From NCBI GenBank assembly GCA_910575165.1, contig CAJTDS010000004.1, positions 1-64,000 on the forward strand: a stretch of DNA of 64,000 nt, written 5' to 3'. Both the position numbers and the translations under genes were made by a program. Below the pieces are notes generated by a model. That model saw only the letters and a program-made list of their open reading frames with translations. It made no database searches and was not told the origin of the DNA. The stretch is from Eggerthellaceae bacterium (lineage in GTDB: Bacteria; Actinomycetota; Coriobacteriia; Coriobacteriales; Eggerthellaceae). Below are positions 7,788-17,800 of this stretch, in pieces; position 1 is the first letter of the stretch, and every line of letters starts with the position of its first letter.

Positions 7788-9392
7788 ATGGCACAGCATT
7801 TCAATGGTCCCGCTCTGTCGCGCCGTTCGTTCTTCGCCACCGGGGCTGCCTTGGCAGCCGTGGCTGGCCTGGGGCTGTCCGGCTGCGGCGGCGATGGCGG
7901 CTCCAGCAGCCAGGGCGGCAGCGGCAGCACCGAGATCCGCTGCTCGGCCAGCTACCAGACCGAGAACTTCCTGCCCCTGAACAACTCCACCGGCCTGGGC
8001 GTGGGCACCAACTGGAACGTGGTCGAGGGTCTGTACATGCTCGACATGGCCAGCATGACCCCCTACGCGGCCTTGGCCGACGGCGAGCCTACTCAGGAGA
8101 ACGACACCACCTTCGTGGTGAAGATGCGCTCGGGCGCCAAGTTCTCCGATGGCACCGACGTCACCGCCACCGACGTGCAGACTAGCTACGAGCGCACCGT
8201 GGGAGCCGACGGCTCGCTGTACGCCCCCATGCTGTCGTTCATCAGCAAGGTCGAGGCCACCGACGCCTCCACAGTCACCATCACCACCACCATGCCGGTG
8301 TCCGTGGACATGCTTAAAAGCCGCCTGCCCCTTATCCTGGTGGTTCCCCAGAACGCTTCCGACGAAGAGCTCACCAAGAAGCCCATCGGCTCCGGTCCGT
8401 GGATGTACGATCAGGTCAACGGCCAGGACGGCGGTCAAATCACCTTCCTGCCCAACCCCAACTACAACGGGCAGCACCCGGCGCTGGCTACCAAGCTCAC
8501 CTACGACATCATCATCGACGACACGGCCCGTACCTCGTCGCTTACCGACAAGACCACGGCCATCATGGAGAACGTGCCCTCGAACCTCATCGCCCAGGCG
8601 TCCTCCAACGGAGCTGTCATTGAGCAGGCCATGGGATTCGCCGTGGGCTTCATGATGTTCAACACCAAGAAGAAGCCCTTCGACGACGTTCGTGTGCGCC
8701 AGGCCTTCCTCTACGCCATCGATTACGACAAGATGATCATGAACGCGCTGCCCGACGTGGCCACGCGCCCCGATTCGTTCCTGCCGGCCACCCATAAGGA
8801 CTACACGGGCGCCGCCTCGGTGGACTACAAGTACGACAAGGACAAGGCGGCCCAGCTGCTCAAGGATGCCGGCGTGTCCAACCTGTCCATCCAGCTCGAC
8901 ACCACCGATGCCGGCTGGATCGTGGCCATGGCCCCGCAGATCCAGTCGAACCTGAAGGACCTGGGCATCGAAGCCTCCATCAACACCATGGCCTCCGGCG
9001 CCCTGTACTCCGACCGCACTAAGCCCGCTGCCGACGGCATCCCGCCCTTCGACGTGGTGCTGGCCCCTGGCGACCCGGGCTGCTTCGGCACCGACCCCGA
9101 CCTGCTGATGAACTGGTGGTACGGCGACAACACCTGGACCCAGGAGCGCACCATGTGGAAGGGCTCCGAGGGCTACAAGAAGCTGCACCAGCTCATGGAC
9201 CAGGCCTTCCAGGCTTCCGGCGAGGAGCAGAAGCAGCTGTGGAAGCAGTGCTTCGACGTGCTGTCCGAGGAAGTGCCGCTGTACCCGGTGGTGCACCGCC
9301 AGGTGGTTACCGCCTTCTACAACGACATGGTGAAGGACTTCGAGGCTATCGGTACCACGGGCCTTCGCTTCCTGGACGTGGCGCCCCTGTAA
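7788..9392 (+). CDS. Tat-exported lipoprotein, peptide/SatA-type ABC solute-binding protein
   Basis: Extracytoplasmic binding protein of family 5 (DppA/OppA type), 534 residues. The N-terminus has a twin-arginine start SRRSFFATG, a hydrophobic stretch and the lipobox LSGC, so it should be exported folded and lipid-anchored. It then shows family-5 features such as the GSGPWMYD segment and a DVRVRQAFLYAID motif. The ATG at 7788 is preceded by GGAGGGA. Family-5 proteins bind peptides, but SatA of Haemophilus ducreyi binds sialic acid; the flanking aldolase, epimerase and nag genes make an amino sugar or sialic acid the likeliest ligand. A strong terminator follows, so it is probably made in excess over the membrane parts. 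Confidence 0.88.
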   Translation: MAQHFNGPALSRRSFFATGAALAAVAGLGLSGCGGDGGSSSQGGSGSTEIRCSASYQTENFLPLNNSTGLGVGTNWNVVEGLYMLDMASMTPYAALADGEPTQENDTTFVVKMRSGAKFSDGTDVTATDVQTSYERTVGADGSLYAPMLSFISKVEATDASTVTITTTMPVSVDMLKSRLPLILVVPQNASDEELTKKPIGSGPWMYDQVNGQDGGQITFLPNPNYNGQHPALATKLTYDIIIDDTARTSSLTDKTTAIMENVPSNLIAQASSNGAVIEQAMGFAVGFMMFNTKKKPFDDVRVRQAFLYAIDYDKMIMNALPDVATRPDSFLPATHKDYTGAASVDYKYDKDKAAQLLKDAGVSNLSIQLDTTDAGWIVAMAPQIQSNLKDLGIEASINTMASGALYSDRTKPAADGIPPFDVVLAPGDPGCFGTDPDLLMNWWYGDNTWTQERTMWKGSEGYKKLHQLMDQAFQASGEEQKQLWKQCFDVLSEEVPLYPVVHRQVVTAFYNDMVKDFEAIGTTGLRFLDVAPL

Positions 9393-9425
9393 GGGTGTCC
9401 CATTCTTGAATGTAAGCGCCGTCTG

Positions 9426-9467
9426 GGAGACGGCGGGCTGCTCCGGTGGCTCGCCGTCTCCTTTTTT
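9426..9467 (+). terminator. terminator between binding protein and permease genes
   Basis: GGAGACGGCG (9426-9435) pairs with CGCCGTCTCC (9452-9461), extended inwards by about three pairs, and runs into six T residues (9462-9467). A strong intrinsic terminator inside the transporter operon. Confidence 0.92.
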
Positions 9468-9573
9468 GCCTATCTATCTGCAAAAAGATAACCCTTTGGT
9501 GCTGCTTCCTGTGGAATTGCCATAGCGTTTTCTTTCCGCTGCCTAAGCCTAGCCGCGGGGGTGGTCGATGGGC

Positions 9574-9579
9574 TATAAT
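9574..9579 (+). promoter_or_regulatory. promoter for the permease genes
   Basis: A perfect TATAAT sits 91 bp before the permease start and after the upstream terminator, giving the membrane and ATPase genes their own transcription. No obvious -35 was found. Confidence 0.5.
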
Positions 9580-9670
9580 TGCCGGTTAGTGACGGCCGCC
9601 GCTGCGCCTGCGGCCGTGTTTTCAGCGGCTGGGTGAGGCAGCCGGAACCCTTTGGAAAGGAGGATGCCCG

Positions 9671-10627
9671 GTGAACAACCTTCTCCGTTTGGTCGGCAAG
9701 CGCTTGATCGCGCTGCCCATCATGGTGTTCGGCGTGGCTTTGCTCGTGTTCTTCATCATGTCGTTCTCTCCGATCGATCCGGCCTATTCGGCCCTTGGTG
9801 AAAGCGCCAGCCCCGAAGCCATCAACGCCTACCGCCAGCAGCACGGACTCGACCAGCCGTGGATCGTTCAGTTCGGACAGTTCCTCCTGGGGCTGCTCCA
9901 GGGTGACTTGGGCACCTACGGCCCGGCCCAGAACCCGGTCATGGACCGCGTGGCCGCAGCTCTTCCCATCACGCTGCAGCTCACCTTCATCGGCTTGATC
10001 ATTGCCGTGGTGATTGCGGTTATCCTGGGTATTATCTCGGCGGTGTACCGCGACAAGTGGCCCGACCAGGTCATCCGCGTGTTTTCCATCCTGTGCATCG
10101 CCACGCCCTCGTTCTGGCTGGCGGTTCTGCTCATCTTGCTGTTCACCTCTACGCTGCAGATGTTCCCGGCCTCCGGCGACCTGCCCAACTTCTTCGCGAA
10201 TCCCGGTGGCTACCTGGCCCGCATCATCATGCCGGCCTTCGCCCTGGGCGTGCCCGTGGCCGGCAGCCTCACTCGCGTCATCCGTACCGCCATGGTGGAG
10301 GAGCTTGACAAGGACTACGTGCGCACCGCCATCGGCGCCGGCATCCCGTACCACACGGTGGTGGCCCGCAACGTGCTGCGCAACGCGCTCATCACGCCGG
10401 TCACGGTGCTGGGCCTGCGCATCGGCTACCTGATCGGCGGCGCGGTGGTCATCGAGGTCATCTTCAACCTGCCGGGCATGGGCATGACCATCCTGCAGGG
10501 CGTGCAGTCGAACTATCCCACGCTGGTGCAGGGCGTGACCGTGACCGTGGCCGTGGCGTTCATCATCATCAACATCGTGGTGGACATGCTCTACATCCTC
10601 ATCAATCCGCGCATTAGGACGGTGTAG
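9671..10627 (+). CDS. DppB/SatB-type ABC permease
   Basis: First membrane subunit of the importer, 318 residues with about six membrane segments: an N-terminal segment LIALPIMVFGVALLVFFIM, then a cluster between about 95 and 300. The cytoplasmic loop that contacts the ATPase (EAA-type, RTAIGAGIPYHTVVARNVLRNAL region) is clear. The GTG start at 9671 is preceded by GGAGGA. It is followed after 2 bp by the permease-ATPase fusion. Substrate is as for the binding protein, inferred from locus context. Confidence 0.92.
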   Translation: MNNLLRLVGKRLIALPIMVFGVALLVFFIMSFSPIDPAYSALGESASPEAINAYRQQHGLDQPWIVQFGQFLLGLLQGDLGTYGPAQNPVMDRVAAALPITLQLTFIGLIIAVVIAVILGIISAVYRDKWPDQVIRVFSILCIATPSFWLAVLLILLFTSTLQMFPASGDLPNFFANPGGYLARIIMPAFALGVPVAGSLTRVIRTAMVEELDKDYVRTAIGAGIPYHTVVARNVLRNALITPVTVLGLRIGYLIGGAVVIEVIFNLPGMGMTILQGVQSNYPTLVQGVTVTVAVAFIIINIVVDMLYILINPRIRTV

Positions 10628-10629
10628 CT

Positions 10630-12684
10630 ATGGTGAAACTTCGCGAAGGAACTACCGCGAAACTAGAGGCCAACGCCGGGCGTGTGCGCTTCCGTGCGTG
10701 GAAGTCCATGTCCCGCGGCGCCCGCGTTTCGCTGGTCGTTCTGCTTCTGCTGGTGCTTGCTGCCATCTTCGCCCCGCTGGTGGCTCCCCACGATCCGCTG
10801 GAGATTTTCATGGCCCGTCAGGCGCCTAGCTTCGAGTTCCCCTTCGGAACCGACGACAAGGGCCGCGACGTGCTCTCGCGCATGATCTACGGCGCGCGTT
10901 ACTCGCTGACCATCGGCCTTTTGGCCACGGCGCTGGCTCTGGTGTGCGGCTCGATCTTCGGCTCCATCGCCGCGGTGTCGCGCAAGGGCGTGTCCGAGGT
11001 CATCATGCGCTGCATGGACGTCATCATGTCCTTCCCGGGCATCGCCCTGGCCTGCGTGTTCGTGACCGTGTTCGGCAACAATCTGCCGTCGTTGATCTTC
11101 GCCATCGGCTTTCTCTACATTCCGCAGATCGCCCGCGTGGTGAGGGCGAACGTGGTGAGCGAGTACGGCCAGGATTACGTGCGGGCCGTGGTGGTGAGCG
11201 GCGCGCGCGCACCGTGGATCCTCATCAAGCACGTGGTTCGCAACTGCATCGCTCCGGTCATGGTGTTCACCATCGTGCTGGTGGCCGACGCCATCGTGTT
11301 CGAAGCGTCTCTGTCGTTCATCAATGCTGGCATCCCCGAGCCTACTCCCACCTGGGGCAACATTTTGGCTGACGCCCGCGCCGGCGTGCTTGCCGGCCAG
11401 TGGTGGCAGGCGACGTTCCCCGGCCTTGCCATCATGATCACGGTGCTGTGCCTGAACATCCTGTCCGAAGGCATGACCGACGCCATGGCCGCCGCGCCCA
11501 AGGCGCCGGTGAAGGCGAGCGACTCGGACCTGAATACCGACCGCGAGGCCGACCGCCTGGTGGCCGACCCCACGCTGGCCTACGCGGCCCAGGCCGAGAT
11601 GCTGGAGAAGCGCCTGGCGCAGCTGGCCGCCATCGAGCAGCAGCGCACCGACCGCTTCCAAGCCCATACCGAGGAAGAGCCCATCCTGGAAGTGCGCGAT
11701 CTGTGCATCAAGTTCCCGCGCCACGGCGACGTGAACGTGGTCGACCATGTGAGCTTCGTGGTGCGGCCCCATCAGACCATGGGCCTGGTGGGCGAGTCCG
11801 GCTGCGGCAAGTCCATCACCAGCCTGGCCATCATGGGGCTTCTGGACAAGCGCGCCCAGATCTCCGGCGAGATTCTGTACAAGGGGCAGAACCTGCTCGA
11901 GCTGAACGAGAAGCAGATGAACGCCCTGCGAGGCCGCGAGATCGCCATGATCTACCAGGACGCGCTCTCCTCGCTCAACCCCAGCATGCTCATCCGCTCG
12001 CAGATGAAGCAGCTGACCAAGCGCGGCGGCACCCGCGACGCCGAGGACCTGCTGCGTCTGGTAGGCCTGGACCCGAAGCGCACGCTGGATTCGTACCCCC
12101 ACGAGCTTTCGGGCGGCCAGCGCCAGCGCGTGCTCATCGCCATGGCGCTCACTCGCGACCCGAAGGTCATCATCGCCGACGAGCCCACCACCGCGCTTGA
12201 CGTGACGGTGCAGAAGCAGGTTATCGACTTGCTGAACAACCTGCAGAAGGAGCTGGGATTCGCCATGGTGTTCGTCAGCCACGACCTGGCCCTGGTGGCC
12301 GAGGTGGCCAACTCCATCACGGTCATGTACGCCGGCCAGGTGGTGGAGCAGGGCGGCGTGAACGACATCCTGTGCCACCCCATCCACGAGTACACCCGCG
12401 GCCTTCTGGGCTCGGTGCTGTCCATCGAGGCCGGTGGAGACCGCCTGCACCAGGTGCCCGGTTCGGTGCCTTCGCCGAAGGACTTCCCCGCAGGCGACCG
12501 CTTCCGTCCCCGTTCCAGCCATCCCGACGCCGCGTCCGATGTGCGTCCCGTACTCAAGCACGTGCCCAATTCCAACCATTACTACGGCGAGCTTCCCGAT
12601 GAGGAGCTGGAGCGTCTGGGCATCGAGCCCGCTTTGGCGAAGTTGGGAATCGGAGCCTACGTGCCAGGAGGTCAGCTGCTATGA
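10630..12684 (+). CDS. DppC-DppD fusion: ABC permease joined to ATPase
   Basis: A 684-residue protein combining two subunits that are usually separate. Residues about 1-285 are a DppC-type permease with an N-terminal membrane segment and an EAA-type loop (AVVVSGARAPWILIKHVVRN). Residues about 350-600 are an ATPase with Walker A GESGCGKS, signature LSGGQRQR and Walker B VIIADEPTTALD. A C-terminal oligopeptide-transporter tail follows. The linker around 290-345 is charged and helical (EMLEKRLAQLAAIEQQRTDR). The frame runs unbroken through the joint, so this is a true fusion rather than a missed stop. The downstream ATPase overlaps its last four bases (ATGA). Confidence 0.92.
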   Translation: MVKLREGTTAKLEANAGRVRFRAWKSMSRGARVSLVVLLLLVLAAIFAPLVAPHDPLEIFMARQAPSFEFPFGTDDKGRDVLSRMIYGARYSLTIGLLATALALVCGSIFGSIAAVSRKGVSEVIMRCMDVIMSFPGIALACVFVTVFGNNLPSLIFAIGFLYIPQIARVVRANVVSEYGQDYVRAVVVSGARAPWILIKHVVRNCIAPVMVFTIVLVADAIVFEASLSFINAGIPEPTPTWGNILADARAGVLAGQWWQATFPGLAIMITVLCLNILSEGMTDAMAAAPKAPVKASDSDLNTDREADRLVADPTLAYAAQAEMLEKRLAQLAAIEQQRTDRFQAHTEEEPILEVRDLCIKFPRHGDVNVVDHVSFVVRPHQTMGLVGESGCGKSITSLAIMGLLDKRAQISGEILYKGQNLLELNEKQMNALRGREIAMIYQDALSSLNPSMLIRSQMKQLTKRGGTRDAEDLLRLVGLDPKRTLDSYPHELSGGQRQRVLIAMALTRDPKVIIADEPTTALDVTVQKQVIDLLNNLQKELGFAMVFVSHDLALVAEVANSITVMYAGQVVEQGGVNDILCHPIHEYTRGLLGSVLSIEAGGDRLHQVPGSVPSPKDFPAGDRFRPRSSHPDAASDVRPVLKHVPNSNHYYGELPDEELERLGIEPALAKLGIGAYVPGGQLL

Positions 12685-13589
12685 GCGATACCGTAAGCAA
12701 CGAGACGACGGTCGCCGTGGAAGAGCGCGATCCGTCCCTGGGTCCGGGCGACGTTTCCACCGGGCCCGCCGGCGAGATCAACGGCACCGTGCCGATCATC
12801 TTTCTGGACAACGTGTCGGTGGTGTTCAACACCCGCACCGGCTCGCTGTTCCACCCCAACAAGGTGCAGGCGGTGAAAGACCTCACCCTGCGGTTGATGC
12901 CGGGGGAGACCCTGGGCATCGTGGGCGAGTCCGGCTGCGGCAAGTCCACCACGGCCAACATCATGTGCGGCCTGCAGCAGCCTACCAGCGGCACCGTGTA
13001 CTTCAAGGGCGAGGACGTGACCAAGCGCTCCGCCGCCCAGCGCCGGCTGATCGGCCGCGTGATCTCGGTGGTGTTCCAGGACCCGGCCACCGCCCTGAAC
13101 GCGCGCATGTCGGTGCACGACCAGCTGATCGACCCGCTGAACGTGCACAGCGTGGGCACGAAGGACGAGCGCGAGAAGCGCGTGAACTCCCTCATCGAGA
13201 TGGTGGGCCTGCCCGGATCGGTCATGGAAGCATTGCCCGGCCAGCTCTCCGGCGGCCAGCGCCAGCGCGTGGCCATCGCCCGCGCCCTGGCGCTCTCGCC
13301 CGACGCCATCATCGCCGACGAGCCCACCAGCGCCCTGGACGTGTCGGTGCGCGCCCAGATTCTGAACCTGCTCACCGACCTGAAGAAGGAACTGGGGCTT
13401 TCCATGGTGTTCATCAGCCACGACATCCAGACGGTGCGCTACATATCCGACCGCATCGTGGTCATGAACCGTGGCCAGGCCGTGGAGCGCGGCTCGGCCG
13501 AGCAGGTGTTCAACAACCCCAAGGATGACTACACCCGTCTGCTTCTGGGGGCGGCGCCCTCGCTGCTTCACCCCGATCTTGGGAAGTAG
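12681..13589 (+). CDS. DppF/SatD-type ABC ATPase
   Basis: Second ATP-binding subunit of the importer, 302 residues. Walker A GESGCGKST, signature LSGGQRQRVAIARAL, Walker B AIIADEPTSALD and switch-histidine ISHD are all intact. The N-terminal 35 residues are a charged leader without known motif. It starts inside the stop of the fusion gene (ATGA overlap), so translation is coupled. With the fused ATPase it would form the heterodimeric motor. Confidence 0.93.
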   Translation: MSDTVSNETTVAVEERDPSLGPGDVSTGPAGEINGTVPIIFLDNVSVVFNTRTGSLFHPNKVQAVKDLTLRLMPGETLGIVGESGCGKSTTANIMCGLQQPTSGTVYFKGEDVTKRSAAQRRLIGRVISVVFQDPATALNARMSVHDQLIDPLNVHSVGTKDEREKRVNSLIEMVGLPGSVMEALPGQLSGGQRQRVAIARALALSPDAIIADEPTSALDVSVRAQILNLLTDLKKELGLSMVFISHDIQTVRYISDRIVVMNRGQAVERGSAEQVFNNPKDDYTRLLLGAAPSLLHPDLGK

Positions 13590-13612
13590 GCTGTAGCGTT
13601 ATGCATCTTCGG

Positions 13613-13631
13613 GCCCCGCACCTCGCGGGGC
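13613..13631 (+). repeat. short hairpin before the aldolase gene
   Basis: GCCCCGC (13613-13619) pairs with GCGGGGC (13625-13631) around a 5-base loop. With no T run after it, it looks like an intercistronic RNA stem rather than a terminator, so the aldolase probably remains in the transporter transcript. Confidence 0.45.
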
Positions 13632-13662
13632 TCGCTTACGTCTTGACGAAAGGAAGTGCCCT

Positions 13663-14598
13663 GTGGCAGAGCCGAATCTGAACTCCCCGTTCAAGGGGGT
13701 CATCCCGCCGGTGGTCATCCCGCTGACGGAGAAGAAGCAGCTGGACCTCGACGCGTTCCAGCGCTCCGTGAACCGCATGATCGACGCCGGCGTGGACGGC
13801 CTATTCTTCCTGGGCTCCAGCGGGGAAGTGGCCTTCCTCACCGACGCCCAGCGCTACCACGTGCTGCAGGAGGCCGTGGCCGTGGTGAACGGGCGCGTGC
13901 CCGTGATGGCCGGCATCATCGACATGGAGACCATGCGCGTGGTCGACCAGGCCAAGCGCGCCGCCAGCTACGGCGTGGATGCCCTGGTGGCCACCGCTCC
14001 TTTCTACGCCCTGGGCGGCCCGAAGGAGACCGAGCGCCATTTCCGCGCCATCCGCGAGTACACCGACCTGCCCCTGTTCGCCTACGACCTGCCCGTGTGC
14101 GTGCACACCAAGCTGGACCCCACCATGCTGGTGCGCCTGGGCGCCGACGGCGTGCTGCAGGGCGTGAAGGACTCCTCGGGCGACGACGTGGCCTTCCGCT
14201 GGCTTCTGCTGGAGAACGAGGAGGCGGGGCACCCGCTGCAGCTGCTGACAGGCCACGAGGTGTGCGTGGACGGGGCCTACCTGGCCGGCGCCGACGGTTC
14301 GGTGCCCGGCCTTGCCAACGTGGACCCTTACAGCTATGTGGAGATGTGGCGCGCCGCCTGCGACAAGGACTGGGCGCGCGTGAAGGAGCTGCAGGACCAT
14401 CTGGCGCGGCTCATGTTCGTTACCCGGCGCGTCAAGGCCACGGTAGGCTTCGGTGCCGGCGTGGGCGCGTTCAAGACGGCTCTGTGGCAGATGGGCGTGT
14501 TCAACACCAACGAGATGCGCGAGCCCGTGCAGCCCTTGGACGGCGAGGACGTCGACCTGATCGTGGAGATCCTGCGCACCGAAGGCATGATGGAGTAG
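13663..14598 (+). CDS. N-acetylneuraminate lyase-like aldolase (DapA/NanA superfamily)
   Basis: A 311-residue class-I aldolase of the dihydrodipicolinate synthase/NAL family. FFLGSSGEVAFL is the carboxylate-binding GxxGE loop, FAYDLP carries the family tyrosine, and GVKDSSGD carries the Schiff-base lysine. The GTG at 13663 follows GAAAGGAAG. Its place at the end of a SatABCD-like transporter operon beside epimerase and nag genes favours sialic acid cleavage to ManNAc and pyruvate. The superfamily also includes keto-deoxy-sugar aldolases, so the exact substrate is inferred. DapA itself is unlikely in this catabolic setting. Confidence 0.8.
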   Translation: MAEPNLNSPFKGVIPPVVIPLTEKKQLDLDAFQRSVNRMIDAGVDGLFFLGSSGEVAFLTDAQRYHVLQEAVAVVNGRVPVMAGIIDMETMRVVDQAKRAASYGVDALVATAPFYALGGPKETERHFRAIREYTDLPLFAYDLPVCVHTKLDPTMLVRLGADGVLQGVKDSSGDDVAFRWLLLENEEAGHPLQLLTGHEVCVDGAYLAGADGSVPGLANVDPYSYVEMWRAACDKDWARVKELQDHLARLMFVTRRVKATVGFGAGVGAFKTALWQMGVFNTNEMREPVQPLDGEDVDLIVEILRTEGMME

Positions 14599-14644
14599 CG
14601 CACGGCAAGCCCTTCGCTGCTTGCGGACCGCTTGAGGGTGGGGC

Positions 14645-14706
14645 GACAGCGCATGAGGGGCATGTTCTGCGGAAAATCGTGCGGAACCCCTCTCTCGTGC
14701 ACTGTC
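14645..14706. repeat. long imperfect palindrome, core shared with 55436-55495
   Basis: About 26-base arms (14645-14670 with 14681-14706) pair with only a few mismatches, several being G-U pairs, around a 10-base loop. The inner part GTTCTGC, a GGAAAAT loop and GCGGAACCCC closely resembles the palindrome at 55436-55495. It lies between the aldolase and the oxidoreductase gene. No T run follows. Confidence 0.6.
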
Positions 14707-14819
14707 TCCTGCACGTCGGCGGCGGGGGAGTGCGGGGGTGCGAGCGAGAGCCGCTTGCCTTCGGGCGGGCGGCGTTTGCCAGCTTGGGCTCCCCTGGCGG
14801 CTGCTGCGTGCGGGCCCGC

Positions 14820-14828
14820 TGCTAGAAT
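14820..14828 (+). promoter_or_regulatory. promoter of the pyruvate oxidoreductase gene
   Basis: TGCTAGAAT is an extended -10 element ending 34 bp before the start codon, so this gene need not rely on the amino-sugar operon. Confidence 0.5.
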
Positions 14829-14862
14829 GACCCGTGCAATCCACTTCAAAAGGAGAGTGACT

Positions 14863-17800
14863 ATGGCGAGAGCTTTCAAATCGATGGACGGCAACAACGC
14901 TGCGGCCTACGTGTCCTACGCGTTCACCGAGGTTGCCGGCATCTACCCCATCACCCCCTCGAGCCCTATGGCCGACCTGGTTGACCAGTGGTCCGCCGCA
15001 GGTCAGAAGAACATCTTCGGCACGCGGGTGAAGGTGTGCGAGATGCAGTCCGAGGGCGGCGCTGCGGGCACGGTGCACGGCTCGCTGGCTGCCGGTGCGC
15101 TCACCACGTCCTATACGGCCTCCCAGGGCCTGCTGCTCATGATCCCGAACATGTACAAGATCGCCGCCGAGCAGCTGCCCTGCGTGCTGCATGTGTCGGC
15201 CCGCACCGTGGCCACCCATGCGCTCAACATCTTCGGCGACCACTCCGACGTCATGGCCTGCCGCCAGACCGGCTTCGCCATGCTGGCCGAGGGCAACGTG
15301 CAGGAGATCATGGACCTCTCCGCCGTGGCGCATCTGTCCGCCATCAAGGGCAAGGTGCCCTTCATCAATTTCTTCGACGGCTTCCGTACCTCCCACGAGG
15401 TGCAGAAGGTGGCCGTGTGGGACTACGACGACCTGGCCGAGATGTGCGACATGGACGCCGTGGCCGCCTTCCGCGCCCATGCGCTCAACCCGGAGCACCC
15501 GGCCATGCGCGGCAGCCATGAGAACGGCGACATCTTCTTCCAGCACCGCGAGGCCTGCAACGGCGTGTACGATGCGCTGCCGGCCGTGGTTGAGGAGTAC
15601 ATGGACAAGGTGAACGCCAGGCTGGGCACCGACTACAAGCTGTTCAACTACTACGGCGCGCCCGATGCCGACCGCGTGATCGTGGCCATGGGCAGCTTCT
15701 GCGACGTGTGCGAGGAAGTGGTGGATTACCTGTGCGCCCAGGGCCAGAAGGTGGGTCTGGTGAAGGTGCGCCTGTACCGTCCCTTCGTGACCGAGAAGTT
15801 TGCTGCGGCGCTGCCTGCCACCGTGCGCAGGATCGCCGTGCTCGACCGCACCAAGGAGCCCGGCAGCATCGGCGAGCCGCTGTTCCTGGACGTGGTGAAC
15901 GCGCTGGCCATAGAGGGTCGCGCCGACATCCAGGTGACCGGCGGCCGCTACGGATTGGGCAGCAAGGACACCCCGCCCAGCTCCGCCTTCGCCGTGTACG
16001 ACATGCTGGCCGGTGACGCGCTGCCGCGCCAGTTCACCATCGGTATCGTGGACGACGTGACCAACCTGTCGCTTCCCGAGGACAAGAACTGCCCCAACAC
16101 CGCAGCACCTGGCACCATCGAGTGCAAGTTCTGGGGCCTGGGCGGCGACGGCACCGTGGGCGCCAACAAAAACTCGATCAAGATCATCGGCGACCATACC
16201 GAGAAGTACGTGCAGGCCTACTTCCAGTACGACTCGAAGAAGACCGGCGGCGTGACGGTGTCGCACCTGCGCTTCGGCGACAGCCCCATCCGCAGCGCCT
16301 ACTACGTGAACAAGGCCGACTTCGTCGCCTGCCATAACCCCAGCTACATCGAGAAGAACTTCCCCGTGGTGTTCGATGTGAAGCCCGGCGGCACGCTGCT
16401 GGTGAACGCCCAGTGGACCGACGAGGAGCTGGGTCGGCACCTGTCTGCGGCGGCCAAGCGCTACATTGCCGCCAACGATGTGAAGGTGTACCTGATCAAC
16501 GCCATCGACCTGGCCATCGAGCTGGGCATGGGCAACCGCACCAACACCATTCTGCAGTCCGCCTTCTTCGCCCTGGCCGGCGTGCTGCCTTCTCAGGACG
16601 CCATCCGCTACATGAAGGACGCGGCCACGAAGTCCTACCTGAAGAAGGGCCAGGACGTGGTGGACATGAACCACCGTGCCATCGACGCCGGCGCCACGGC
16701 CTTCCACCAGGTTGCCGTGCCCGCCGACTGGGCCGACGCCGAGGACGAGGCCACCCTTGCCCCCCTGGCCGGCCGCCCCGAGCTGGTGAAGATGGTGCGT
16801 GACATCATGGAGCCCGTGAGCCGCATGGAGGGCGACAGCCTGCCAGTGTCGGCGTTCATGGACTACGCCGACGGCCAGTTCCCCCAGGGCGCTGCCGCCT
16901 ACGAGAAGCGCGGCGTGGCCGTGACGGTGCCCGAGTGGGAGCCCTCCACCTGCATCCAGTGCAACCAGTGCTCCTACGTGTGCCCCCACGCCACCATCCG
17001 TCCCTTCGCCCTGTCCGAGGTCGAGGCCCAGGCGGCCCCGGCCCAGACCAAGCTGGTGCCCGCCAAGGGCAAGGCGGCCCAGGCGGCCGGCTACCAGTTC
17101 ACCATGGCCGTGTCGCCCCTGGATTGCATGGGATGCGCGGTGTGCGCCGGCGTGTGCCCCACCAACTCTCTGACCATGAAGCCCACCCGCGACGAGATGG
17201 GCCAGCAGGAGGTGTTCGACTTCTGCGTGGCCGAGGTGGCCCCCAAGCCCGAGCTCATCGACGCCACGGTGAAGGGCAGCCAGTTCAGCCAGCCGTTGCT
17301 GGAGTTCTCCGGCTCCTGCGCCGGCTGCGCCGAGACCTCCTACGCGCGCCTGGTCACCCAGCTGTTCGGCGACCGCATGTTCATCGCCAACGCCACGGGA
17401 TGCTCGTCGATCTGGGGCGGTCCGGCGGCGGTGTCGCCCTACACGGTGAACAAGGACGGCCATGGCCCGGCGTGGAGCAACTCGCTATTCGAGGACAACG
17501 CCGAGCACGGCCTGGGCATGCTGCTGGGCTACGAGGCGGTGCGCAACAAGGTGCTGACCGACACCGAGGCGCTGCTGGCTTGCGAGGGCGTGTCCGAGAC
17601 GCTGGCGGCCGCGGCCCAGGCGTGGATGGGCAGCCTTTCCGACGCCGACGCTTCGAAGGCCGCTGCTGCCGAGTACGTGGCGCAGCTTGAGGCCGTAGCG
17701 AACGGCGCGGGCGAGGCGGCCAAGCTTGCCGGCGGCATCCTTGAGAACAAGCAGTTCCTCACCAAGAAGAGCGTGTGGATCTTCGGCGGCGACGGCTGGG

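Noticed and set aside
13663-14598. DapA (lysine/DAP synthesis) as the function of the aldolase
   Set aside because: Superfamily motifs fit, but the position in a catabolic transport operon makes NanA-type activity more likely.
13801-17463. Very long open frame on the minus strand across the aldolase and PFOR genes
   Set aside because: High GC at third positions keeps antisense frames open. The product is His/Gly/Val-rich with no domain, and the plus strand encodes clear enzymes.
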